Source: Syntrophomonadaceae bacterium (GTDB lineage Bacteria; Bacillota; Dethiobacteria; DTU022). Taken from it: a DNA stretch of 6,896 bases. The position numbers and the translations under genes were made by a program. The notes below the pieces were generated by a model. It was not told the origin of the DNA and did no database searches. It saw only the letters and a program-made list of their open reading frames with translations. Shown piece after piece: positions 1 through 5,614 of the stretch (position 1 is its first letter; every line of letters begins with the position of its first letter). Location: positions 1-6,896 of the forward strand of contig SLBE01000257.1 in assembly GCA_007126465.1 (NCBI GenBank), written 5' to 3'.

Positions 1-251
1 CCAACAGCATTCGTCGGTGGCACATAAGCCGGCATGGCATGAAAAAAATTAACCTGGAATGGATGAACCCCGAATTTGGGTGGCATTTCAAACTCTTTAT
101 TGCCATGGGCTAACAACGCATTCCTGGTTAAAGCAAGGGTATCATCCAGGGTCAATCCGGCATTTTTAACTTCCTCTGTACTTAAGTGCAGCATTTCTTT
201 GCCGATCTTTAAATTATCGGCAATCATTTCGAGTTCTTTGTCGTGATCCAT
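1..251 (-). CDS. Ornithine cyclodeaminase / mu-crystallin family protein, N-terminal part (cut by window edge)
   Basis: The reverse strand encodes 83 codons from an ATG at 251 down to the left edge, still open. The N-terminus carries the pattern typical of the ornithine cyclodeaminase / mu-crystallin family: a LxLSxEEV-like opening (LHLSTEEVKNAGL, residues 21-33), a helix ending in LLAHG, then EMPPKFGVHP (residues 56-65) and FHAMPAYVPP (residues 70-79). In this family that region precedes the NAD(P)-binding Rossmann domain, which lies outside the window. Members include ornithine cyclodeaminase, alanine dehydrogenase and imine or ketimine reductases, so the substrate cannot be fixed. A GGAGG site (plus-strand 258-262) lies 6 bases before the ATG and settles the start over the in-frame Met at residue 20. 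The gene is transcribed divergently from the DUF362 gene. Confidence 0.85.
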   Translation of the reverse strand, partial: MDHDKELEMIADNLKIGKEMLHLSTEEVKNAGLTLDDTLALTRNALLAHGNKEFEMPPKFGVHPFQVNFFHAMPAYVPPTNAV

Positions 252-358
252 AAGATTCCTCCGGTATACAGGTATTGGTAAAAACTAAACTTGCAAGTGA
301 AATCATGGTCCTTGTGTTTCATCTTGAGCTATACAATATAAAAAGCTTAATTCTTTAT

Positions 359-386
359 TTGACTTAAAGTTGTGATATCCTCTTAT
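359..386 (+). promoter_or_regulatory. Candidate sigma-A-type promoter, weak
   Basis: TTGACT (359-364) matches the -35 consensus at five of six positions. It is followed after 16 bases by TCTTAT (381-386), which matches the -10 consensus at four of six. It would read into the repeat-bearing leader of the DUF362 gene, giving a 5' untranslated region of more than 200 bases. In an AT-rich spacer such a match can occur by chance. Confidence 0.25.
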
Positions 387-397
387 TTTGCACGCAG

Positions 398-420
398 CGA
401 TCAGAGAGCGAAGGCTTTCT
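398..420 (+). repeat. Short degenerate fragment of the flanking repeat family
   Basis: The sequence CGATCAGAGAGCG at 398-410 nearly repeats CGATCAGCGAGCG at 487-499, which lies inside the 453-526 repeat. The following AAGGCTTTCT also resembles the next bases of the downstream copy read on the reverse strand. The match is about 23 bases with several differences, so it is probably a decayed piece of the same family, though a chance match cannot be excluded. Confidence 0.4.
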
Positions 421-452
421 ATAACGGTATAAAATAATAACTCCCGGCGGAA

Positions 453-526
453 GGTTGAAGCTAAACCGCTGCAGTTTCAGCCTAAACGATCAGCGAGCGT
501 AGTATTCTGAAGCATGCTGGGCAGTT
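453..526 (+). repeat. Upstream copy of a 74-bp inverted repeat flanking the DUF362 gene
   Basis: These 74 bases, starting GGTTGAAGCTAAACCGCTGC and ending GGGCAGTT, align without gaps to the reverse complement of 1947-2020, with 62 identities and 12 mismatches by hand count. Weaker similarity (AAC, CCCGG, GCGG) continues leftward to about 440. The GC-rich core and opposite terminal repeat of the downstream element are not seen further left, so this looks like a truncated copy in opposite orientation. It lies just upstream of the candidate -10 boxes for the DUF362 gene and may affect its expression. Confidence 0.85.
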
Positions 527-556
527 AAATTACTTTTTATAATGCACTTAACTGCC
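520..556. repeat. Inverted repeat GGCAGTTAA / TTAACTGCC with an AT-rich loop
   Basis: GGCAGTTAA at 520-528 is perfectly complementary to TTAACTGCC at 548-556, with 19 bases between. The arms can extend by ATGC pairing if a two-base bulge is allowed. The left arm is the end of the 453-526 repeat, so the right arm may be the terminus of a second, inverted copy. The loop contains TATAAT (538-543). No T-tract follows the right arm, so it does not look like an intrinsic terminator. It could be an operator-like palindrome or a repeat scar. Confidence 0.6.
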
Positions 557-564
557 GCATCTAT

Positions 565-570
565 TATAAT
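565..570 (+). promoter_or_regulatory. Candidate -10 box TATAAT before the DUF362 gene
   Basis: A perfect TATAAT sits at 565-570. No good -35 hexamer is found 16-18 bases upstream, so the promoter would be weak or activator-dependent. If used, transcription would start near 576-578, on top of the ATG at 577. That favours the TTG start at 610 with its own ribosome binding site. A second perfect TATAAT at 538-543, inside the palindrome loop, is an alternative. Confidence 0.4.
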
Positions 571-609
571 GGAACCATGCTTTTATATTCGCACCAGGGA
601 GGAATTTAT

Positions 610-1935
610 TTGGCGAAAAAAAGAGTATCGGTGGTCCGCTATGAAGAACCATATAGATCATTGGAGAAAGCGGTGATCGATTGCGAAGGACTAAGCCATA
701 TTTCTGCCGGATCCAAAGTATTTATAAAGCCGAATATTGTATTCTGGACAAAGGCCTGCACTTTTCCCAAGTGGGGTGTAATAACCACTTCCAGGGTAGT
801 TGAAGACATGGTTGCTCTGTTAAAAGAGCACGATGTTGACGATATCACTATCGGCGAAGGCATTGTCGCAGATCCCGAAGATACGGAAACTCCCAGGGAT
901 GCATTTGAATCTCTGGGTTATGAGAAATTAAAGCAGCGTTATGGAGTTAAAGTAATTAATATAATGAAGCGTCCTTTCCGGAAAGTGGACCTGGGTGACG
1001 GGATCAGTCTTAGGTATAACAGCGACCTGTTGGAAAGCGACTTTTTGGTTAACCTGCCGGTTATGAAATCCCATAACCAGACTGTAGTCAGCCTGGGCAT
1101 GAAAAACCTTAAAGGTACGATTGATATCGCTTCCAGGAAAAAATGCCACAGCGCCGATCCCGGACGGGATTTGCATTTTCATGTTTCAAAAATAGCTGAG
1201 CCGATGCCACCTTCGTTAACAGTAATTGACGGTATTTACAGTCTTGAAAAAGGCCCGGCTTTTGACGGTAAAATGAGGCGCAGCAACCTGTTAATTGCCT
1301 CGGCAGACATGTTGTCAGCGGACCTGGTAGGCTCTTCGATTCTCGGTCACGAACCGGCTTCCGTCGGACATTTAAGGTATGCTGCAGAGAGGTGCGGGCG
1401 TCCGCTTGATCTATCTGATATTGAAATTATAGGTGAAAAAGTTGAGAATGTTGCTTCATACCATGACTATGATTTCGAATATGCCCGTAATGAAAAAGGA
1501 GAAATGCCAAAAGCGTTAGCCAGACAAGGAGTGGAAGGGTTGTTTTACCGCAAATTTGATCAGACAATGTGCACTTACTGTTCTGCTCTAAATGGCCTTA
1601 TCTTAACTGCTATTCGCCAGGCCTGGCAGGGCGAACCCTGGAACAATGTTGAAGTTTTAACCGGTAAAACAATGGAGCCTTCTAAAGGCATGGGCGCAAC
1701 GATCCTTATTGGCCAATGCATGTATCGAAAGAACAAGGATCACCCCGATATTCAGAAAATGTTTGCCGCCAAAGGCTGCCCGCCGGTGCCCGAAGATATT
1801 GTCGATGCTTTAAATGAGGCGGGAATTGGTGCCGATTCAGCTTTGTTTGCCCAGGCGGAAAAGCTGCCCGGTTTTTTTATGAGCCGCTACGAAGGTAATC
1901 CTGATTTTGATCAATCTTTTTTCCAGGTTAATTAA
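610..1935 (+). CDS. DUF362 family protein with C-terminal four-cysteine segment
   Basis: This 441-residue protein belongs to the DUF362 family (PF04015). The DUF362 core spans about residues 30-250, with the hallmark KVFIKPNIV (36-44), DFLVNLPVMKSH (144-155) and GMKNLKGTID (163-172). The C-terminal third carries four cysteines in the pattern C321-x2-C324, C370 and C390 (in KGCPP), which could ligate an iron-sulfur cluster or metal. This is not the CxxCxxCxxxCP ferredoxin module fused to some DUF362 proteins. No signal peptide or membrane segment is seen, so it is probably cytoplasmic. The family has no settled general function and is common in anaerobes, so no reaction is assigned. The start is TTG at 610: AGGGAGGA (596-603) lies at ideal distance, and the sequence MAKKRVSVVRYE begins the conserved part. 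An ATG at 577 adds 11 poorly conserved-looking residues and lacks a good ribosome binding site. The gene stands alone, bracketed by inverted repeat copies. Confidence 0.85.
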   Translation: MAKKRVSVVRYEEPYRSLEKAVIDCEGLSHISAGSKVFIKPNIVFWTKACTFPKWGVITTSRVVEDMVALLKEHDVDDITIGEGIVADPEDTETPRDAFESLGYEKLKQRYGVKVINIMKRPFRKVDLGDGISLRYNSDLLESDFLVNLPVMKSHNQTVVSLGMKNLKGTIDIASRKKCHSADPGRDLHFHVSKIAEPMPPSLTVIDGIYSLEKGPAFDGKMRRSNLLIASADMLSADLVGSSILGHEPASVGHLRYAAERCGRPLDLSDIEIIGEKVENVASYHDYDFEYARNEKGEMPKALARQGVEGLFYRKFDQTMCTYCSALNGLILTAIRQAWQGEPWNNVEVLTGKTMEPSKGMGATILIGQCMYRKNKDHPDIQKMFAAKGCPPVPEDIVDALNEAGIGADSALFAQAEKLPGFFMSRYEGNPDFDQSFFQVN

Positions 1936-1946
1936 TTAAGGTTTGT

Positions 1947-2020
1947 AACTGCCCGGCCTGCTTAAGAAAACTTCGTTCGCTGATTATTTAGGCAGGAAAT
2001 GCAGCGGCTTAGCTTCAACC
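1947..2020 (-). repeat. Downstream copy of the 74-bp inverted repeat flanking DUF362
   Basis: Read on the reverse strand, this segment begins GGTTGAAGCTAAGCCGCTGC and matches 453-526 at 62 of 74 positions with no gaps. It starts 11 bases after the DUF362 stop codon and forms the left third of the larger element at 1950-2170. Confidence 0.85.
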
Positions 2021-2170
2021 ATACGCCCGGGTTGCCCTCGCGATAAGCTCATCCGGAGCTCTCGCCCGGTGGCCGACCTCCTGGCGGCCAACCCGCTTCA
2101 GGCCTCGCTTCACCGGCATTTCCATGCCTGCACTTTACGCTTGTTCCAGTTTCCTTAAGCAGGCCGGGCA
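1950..2170. mobile_element. 221-bp MITE-like element with 23-bp terminal inverted repeats
   Basis: The left end 1950-1972 (TGCCCGGCCTGCTTAAG then AAAACT) is complementary to the right end 2148-2170 (AGTTTC then CTTAAGCAGGCCGGGCA) with one mismatch in 23; the outer 17 bases pair perfectly. The interior (about 2021-2145) is GC-rich compared with the flanking DNA and has no open frame of note. It contains two local hairpins: GGTGGCCG/CGGCCaACC around 2068-2093, and GGCAT-TTCC-ATGCC at 2115-2128. Flanks are GTAAC on the left and TTAAC on the right, a possible imperfect target duplication. Size, terminal repeats, lack of coding and a second partial copy upstream fit a miniature inverted-repeat element or dispersed intergenic repeat. 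It could also be a long-stem RNA element at the end of the DUF362 transcript. Confidence 0.65.
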
Positions 2171-2340
2171 TTAACAATCGATACAGGCTGAATGGTTACC
2201 AGGGATTTAGGAAAAAAGGATTAACCAGGCAATATGTTGAATGGTATTATACTTAAATTGGTGCAGAATTTCTATTTTTTATTAGTACTATTTGCGATCT
2301 TGCTTTTTAAATAGGCTGGCCGGTAAAGATATCGGAATAC

Positions 2341-4524
2341 ATGGTGAAAAATATGCAGCTACCTAACAAATTAAGATTACCATTCAAAGGGTTACTGGTT
2401 TTATTGTTTCTCTTGATCATTATTACCCTGCTCTATATATTTGTGCTTCTTCCATCAATTCGCGACGATATCTACCAGGAAAAAATGCTGCATACCAGGG
2501 AAATGATTGATGTCGGTATTTCAGTCCTGGAACATTATCATCAGATGGAACAGCAGCAGGTTTTTACCAGCGAAGAAGCTCAGGAAAATGCAGCAGATAT
2601 GGTTCGTTCTATTCATTATGGAGAAACCGGACTTGATTATTTTTGGATTAACGATCTTGAAGCAACAGTTATTGTTCACCCCTTCCGTCCTGACCTGGAA
2701 GGAGAGAGTGCTTATGGCTACCAGGATCCTGAAGGGCAATATCTTTTCCAGGAGTTTATCAGGGTAGCGCAGGAAGAAGGGGCCGGTCATGCAACCTATT
2801 CCTGGCAGTACTATCATTTTGACGAACGCTTTGAAGAAAAATTATCATACATTGATTTATTTGAGCCCTGGGGCTGGATTATCGGTACAGGAGTATACCT
2901 GACAGACCTGGAAGCTGTTATCGCGCAGAGAAGAAATGTAGCTGTAGGATTAGTAACCCTGTTTTTTACAATATCGGCAATCATGGTATTCTTCTATTAC
3001 CGTATAAAAGCCCAGGAAGATGAGCTGCTGGAAAGTGAAGAAAAATACCGCCTTATTGCTGAAAATACTGCCGATATAATCAGTATTTTAGATTTAAACC
3101 TGCGGCATCTCTATGTCAGTCCTTCAGTCTACCGGATAAAAGGTTTTACCCCGGAAGAAGCAAAGGCGATGAATATTGAAAAGACATTAACGCCCGAATC
3201 TGCACAGAGGGCGGTAAAGCGGTTTTGCCGGAAGCTTGAGCTCGAAAAACAGAATAAAAAAGGTTCAGCTATAAGCTACCAGATTGAACTTGAAGAATAC
3301 TGCAAAGACGGGTCGGTAATCTGGATGGAAAACTCGGTTTCCTTCGTGCGTGACAGCAATCGTGATCCGATTGGTATCATTGCCATATCGAGGGATATTA
3401 CCGAGCGAAAACGCCAGCAGGAAACTATTGAAAAGGAACAAAAAGAAAAGTCGATAATCCTGGAAAACGTTGCCGAGCAGGTAACTTTTAAGGATACAGA
3501 ATTACGCTTAATCTGGGCAAATAATGCAGCGCGAAACCGGTATAATAAGGAACCTGAGGAATATGTCGGCCATAAATGCTATGCTGTATGGTATGGAACC
3601 GATCGGATCTGTGATAACTGCCAGGTAGTCAAAGCGATAAAAGAAGGCAGGGTTTGCCAGGGTGAAGTAATATCGCCGGATGGGGAATACTGGCAGGAAA
3701 CAGCCTCTCCCGTTTTCGATGATCATGGAAACGTGATGGGTGTTATCGCTACATCCCTTAATATTACCGAGTTAAAGCTGGCAGAACAGGAATTGAAAAG
3801 GTTAAATGAAGAGCTTGAGCAGCGAGTCAGGGATCGCACTTCAGATCTGTCGCAGGCAAATAAAGAGCTTTCTGCTTTTACTTACTCGGTATCACATGAT
3901 CTCCGGGCACCCCTGCGCCGTATTGAAGGTTTCAGTGAAGCCGTGCTTGAAGATTATGGTGAACAACTACAAGGCGAAGTAAAAGGTTATATTGAAAGAA
4001 TCATGGTTGCCAGTCATCGTATGAGTGAATTAATAGACGATATGTTAAAACTTTCCAGGGTGACCAGGCAGGAAATCAATATAGACCAGGTGGATTTAGG
4101 CAGTATGGTTGAAGCCAGGGTCAACTATTACAGGGAAGAGAATCCGGAGCGCTCAGTTAAAGCCCGTATTAAAACCGGATTGACTGCCAGGGGTGATGCT
4201 GCCCTATTGCGTATTGCCCTGGATAATCTTATTGATAATGCCTGGAAATTTACCTCAGATGAAAAGGAAGCTATAATTGATTTTGGCACAACAGTTTATG
4301 TTGACGAAACAGTTTTTTATATAAGTGATAATGGAGTCGGTTTTGATATGAATTATGCTGATAAGATTTTTGATCCCTTTCAAAGGGTTCACAGTGGTGA
4401 AGCTTATCCCGGAACAGGTATCGGCCTGAGTATTGTACAGCGCATAATTGAAAGACATAGTGGCCAGATATGGGTTGAGACTGAAGCAGGGAAAGGAACG
4501 ATCTTTTATTTTACCCTGCCATAA
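2341..4524 (+). CDS. Membrane sensor histidine kinase: sCache, two PAS domains, HisKA, HATPase
   Basis: This 727-residue protein is a two-component sensor kinase. A first membrane helix (about 17-37) precedes an extracytoplasmic single-Cache domain (about 39-196), recognised by DYFWINDLEATVIVHP and by PWGWIIGTGVYLTDLE. A second helix spans about 200-220. Two cytoplasmic PAS domains follow: PAS1 about 233-355, ending in the linker RDITERKRQQ, and PAS2 about 368-478. A short coiled coil (about 478-510) leads to HisKA with the phospho-acceptor His519 in SVSHDLRAPLRR. The ATPase domain shows the N box (N629, N633), DNGVGF (663-668), an F box at DPFQR and the GTGIGL lid (691-696). No HAMP domain and no receiver domain are present. 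PAS2 holds C413, C424, C427 and C439. Cache domains of this class usually bind small ligands such as organic acids; the ligand here is unknown. The ATG at 2341 has only a weak upstream GGA, and Met5 at 2353 is an alternative. No response regulator lies in the window. Confidence 0.93.
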   Translation: MVKNMQLPNKLRLPFKGLLVLLFLLIIITLLYIFVLLPSIRDDIYQEKMLHTREMIDVGISVLEHYHQMEQQQVFTSEEAQENAADMVRSIHYGETGLDYFWINDLEATVIVHPFRPDLEGESAYGYQDPEGQYLFQEFIRVAQEEGAGHATYSWQYYHFDERFEEKLSYIDLFEPWGWIIGTGVYLTDLEAVIAQRRNVAVGLVTLFFTISAIMVFFYYRIKAQEDELLESEEKYRLIAENTADIISILDLNLRHLYVSPSVYRIKGFTPEEAKAMNIEKTLTPESAQRAVKRFCRKLELEKQNKKGSAISYQIELEEYCKDGSVIWMENSVSFVRDSNRDPIGIIAISRDITERKRQQETIEKEQKEKSIILENVAEQVTFKDTELRLIWANNAARNRYNKEPEEYVGHKCYAVWYGTDRICDNCQVVKAIKEGRVCQGEVISPDGEYWQETASPVFDDHGNVMGVIATSLNITELKLAEQELKRLNEELEQRVRDRTSDLSQANKELSAFTYSVSHDLRAPLRRIEGFSEAVLEDYGEQLQGEVKGYIERIMVASHRMSELIDDMLKLSRVTRQEINIDQVDLGSMVEARVNYYREENPERSVKARIKTGLTARGDAALLRIALDNLIDNAWKFTSDEKEAIIDFGTTVYVDETVFYISDNGVGFDMNYADKIFDPFQRVHSGEAYPGTGIGLSIVQRIIERHSGQIWVETEAGKGTIFYFTLP

Positions 4525-4559
4525 TGATCTTTTTACTTGAATGAATTAAGAATCTGATT

Positions 4560-4564
4560 GGAGG
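4560..4564 (+). promoter_or_regulatory. Ribosome binding site that fixes the threonine aldolase start
   Basis: GGAGG at 4560-4564 lies 8 bases before GTG 4573. It overlaps the last base of the TTG at 4558, so it cannot serve that codon. This makes GTG 4573 the likely start. Confidence 0.75.
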
Positions 4565-4572
4565 ACAAGGTA

Positions 4573-5598
4573 GTGATTGATTTACGCAGCGATACTATAA
4601 CTTTGCCTGATGAAACCATGCGCAGGGCAATTTATGAAGCAGAATTAGGGGATGATGTCTACGGAGAGGATCCAAATGTAAACCGGCTCCAGAAGATGGC
4701 CGCAGATCTTGTCGGAAAGGAAGCGGCAATGCTGGTGCCCAGCGGAACCATGGGCAACCAGGTTGCCATTCTTACCCACTGCAAACCCGGGACAGAGGTA
4801 ATTATGGAGGCAGATTCGCATATTTATTACTATGAAGCGGCGGCTGCATCAGTTTTTGCCGGGATCCAGCCCAGGCCTCTGCAGGGACAAAAGGGAGTTT
4901 TACCGGCTGACCTAGTAGAGTGGGCTATTCGTCAGGATGATATACATCTACCTCCCACTTCTTTAATCTGCCTTGAAAATACACATAACCGGGCCGGTGG
5001 CAGGATTTTTCCCCTTGAAGAAATGAAATCTGTTTTTAATGTGGCAAAGAAACATGGTTTACCTGTTCACCTGGATGGCGCCAGGATTTTTAATGCTTCT
5101 GTTGCCTCAGGGGTTTCGGTTAAAGATTTTACAGCCTGCACTACTTCCATCCAGTTTTGTCTCTCAAAGGGGCTTGGCGCGCCGGTGGGATCCATTATTG
5201 CCGGTCCTGCAGAATTTATTGAAGAAGCCCGCCGCTGGCGTAAAAGATTAGGTGGGGGGATGCGCCAGGCAGGGATTATTGCTGCAGCAGGAATAGTTGC
5301 CCTCGATAAAATGGTTGACCGCCTGGCAGAAGACCATGCCAATGCCCGCCTGCTGGCAGAAGGGCTGGCTGAACTAAAGGGAATTGATTTTAACCTTGAT
5401 GATGTTGATACCAATATTGTTATTGTTAAACCAACAGGAATGTCAGTCCAGGAACTTGGTCAGCAGCTAAAAAAACGAGGTGTACTGACAGTGGTTATGC
5501 AGCCGGATCGGATTCGTTTTACGACGAATAAAGAAGTTAGCCGTATGGATATTGAAAAAACGATTTCGATTCTTGAAGAAGTTCTGGCCAATTCTTAA
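4573..5598 (+). CDS. ltaE: Threonine aldolase (low-specificity / L-allo type)
   Basis: This PLP-dependent fold-type I enzyme cleaves L-threonine or L-allo-threonine, and often other beta-hydroxy amino acids, to glycine and an aldehyde in the cytoplasm. With GTG 4573 as start it is 341 residues, the usual length, and opens with the family signature MIDLRSDTIT. Visible landmarks are SGTMGNQ (57-63, phosphate-binding loop), H83 in DSHIYYYE (predicted to stack on PLP), ENTHNRAGG (135-143), HLDGAR (166-171, with D168 to the pyridine nitrogen), the Schiff-base lysine K199 in CLSKGLGAPVGS, and GGGMRQAG (227-234). Near the C-terminus RFTTN (315-319) has Asn where many homologues have His (RLVTH-like). 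A longer frame from TTG 4558 would add five residues but lacks its own ribosome binding site. It lies 48 bp after the kinase stop and 16 bp before the M20 gene, consistent with an operon. Stereospecificity cannot be read from the sequence. Confidence 0.93.
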   Translation: MIDLRSDTITLPDETMRRAIYEAELGDDVYGEDPNVNRLQKMAADLVGKEAAMLVPSGTMGNQVAILTHCKPGTEVIMEADSHIYYYEAAAASVFAGIQPRPLQGQKGVLPADLVEWAIRQDDIHLPPTSLICLENTHNRAGGRIFPLEEMKSVFNVAKKHGLPVHLDGARIFNASVASGVSVKDFTACTTSIQFCLSKGLGAPVGSIIAGPAEFIEEARRWRKRLGGGMRQAGIIAAAGIVALDKMVDRLAEDHANARLLAEGLAELKGIDFNLDDVDTNIVIVKPTGMSVQELGQQLKKRGVLTVVMQPDRIRFTTNKEVSRMDIEKTISILEEVLANS

Positions 5599-5603
5599 AT
5601 ATT

Positions 5604-5609
5604 AGGAGG
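5604..5609 (+). promoter_or_regulatory. Strong ribosome binding site AGGAGG for the GTG-started M20 gene
   Basis: AGGAGG at 5604-5609 is five bases before GTG 5615, just after the aldolase stop codon. It supports the non-ATG start and coupled expression of the two genes. Confidence 0.8.
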
Positions 5610-5614
5610 AACCA

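Larger units (their letters stand above)
252..609. other. Divergent gene-free region with repeat fragments and candidate promoters
   Basis: This stretch separates two divergent genes. No open frame with a ribosome binding site is visible in it apart from an 11-codon upstream extension of the DUF362 frame, which is rejected. The left part (about 263-390) is AT-rich and should hold the promoter of the minus-strand cyclodeaminase-family gene, but no convincing -35/-10 pair was found for that direction. The right part (about 398-556) holds fragments of the same repeat family found after the DUF362 gene. Candidate plus-strand -10 boxes sit at 538-543 and 565-570. No riboswitch or T-box consensus was recognised. 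Confidence 0.6.
1936..2340. other. Gene-free spacer between DUF362 and the histidine kinase
   Basis: No credible coding frame or tRNA was seen. The first half is almost filled by the 221-bp terminal-repeat element at 1950-2170. The remainder, 2171-2340, is AT-rich and must contain the kinase promoter unless the kinase is read through from DUF362. The best candidate pair is TTGGTG (2258-2263) and TATTAG (2280-2285), 16 bases apart, which is weak. No hairpin followed by a T-tract was found, so a standard intrinsic terminator for DUF362 is not evident; the element's long stem might serve instead. Confidence 0.6.

Noticed and set aside
453..526. Riboswitch or T-box leader upstream of DUF362
   Set aside because: No known riboswitch or T-box consensus was recognised, and the sequence recurs in inverted orientation after the gene, which fits a repeat better.
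577..609. N-terminal extension of the DUF362 frame from ATG 577
   Set aside because: AGGGAGGA at 596-603 points to TTG 610, the ATG lacks a good ribosome binding site, and a TATAAT at 565-570 would start transcription on the ATG itself.
639..1182. Minus-strand open frames inside the DUF362 gene
   Set aside because: They are shadows of a well-supported gene, with no recognisable protein motif or ribosome binding site.
1936..2170. Standard Rho-independent terminator after DUF362
   Set aside because: The inverted-repeat arms are almost 200 bases apart and the right arm is not followed by a T-tract.
2507..2817. Plus and minus open frames inside the kinase Cache region
   Set aside because: They overlap clear sCache coding sequence and show no family features.
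4558..4572. TTG start of threonine aldolase
   Set aside because: The GGAGG at 4560-4564 overlaps this TTG and serves GTG 4573, where the family's usual N-terminus begins.
5067..5414. 115-residue minus-strand frame, rich in Ser, Ala and Arg
   Set aside because: It is antisense to conserved threonine aldolase motifs including the PLP lysine; its composition is typical of a shadow frame.
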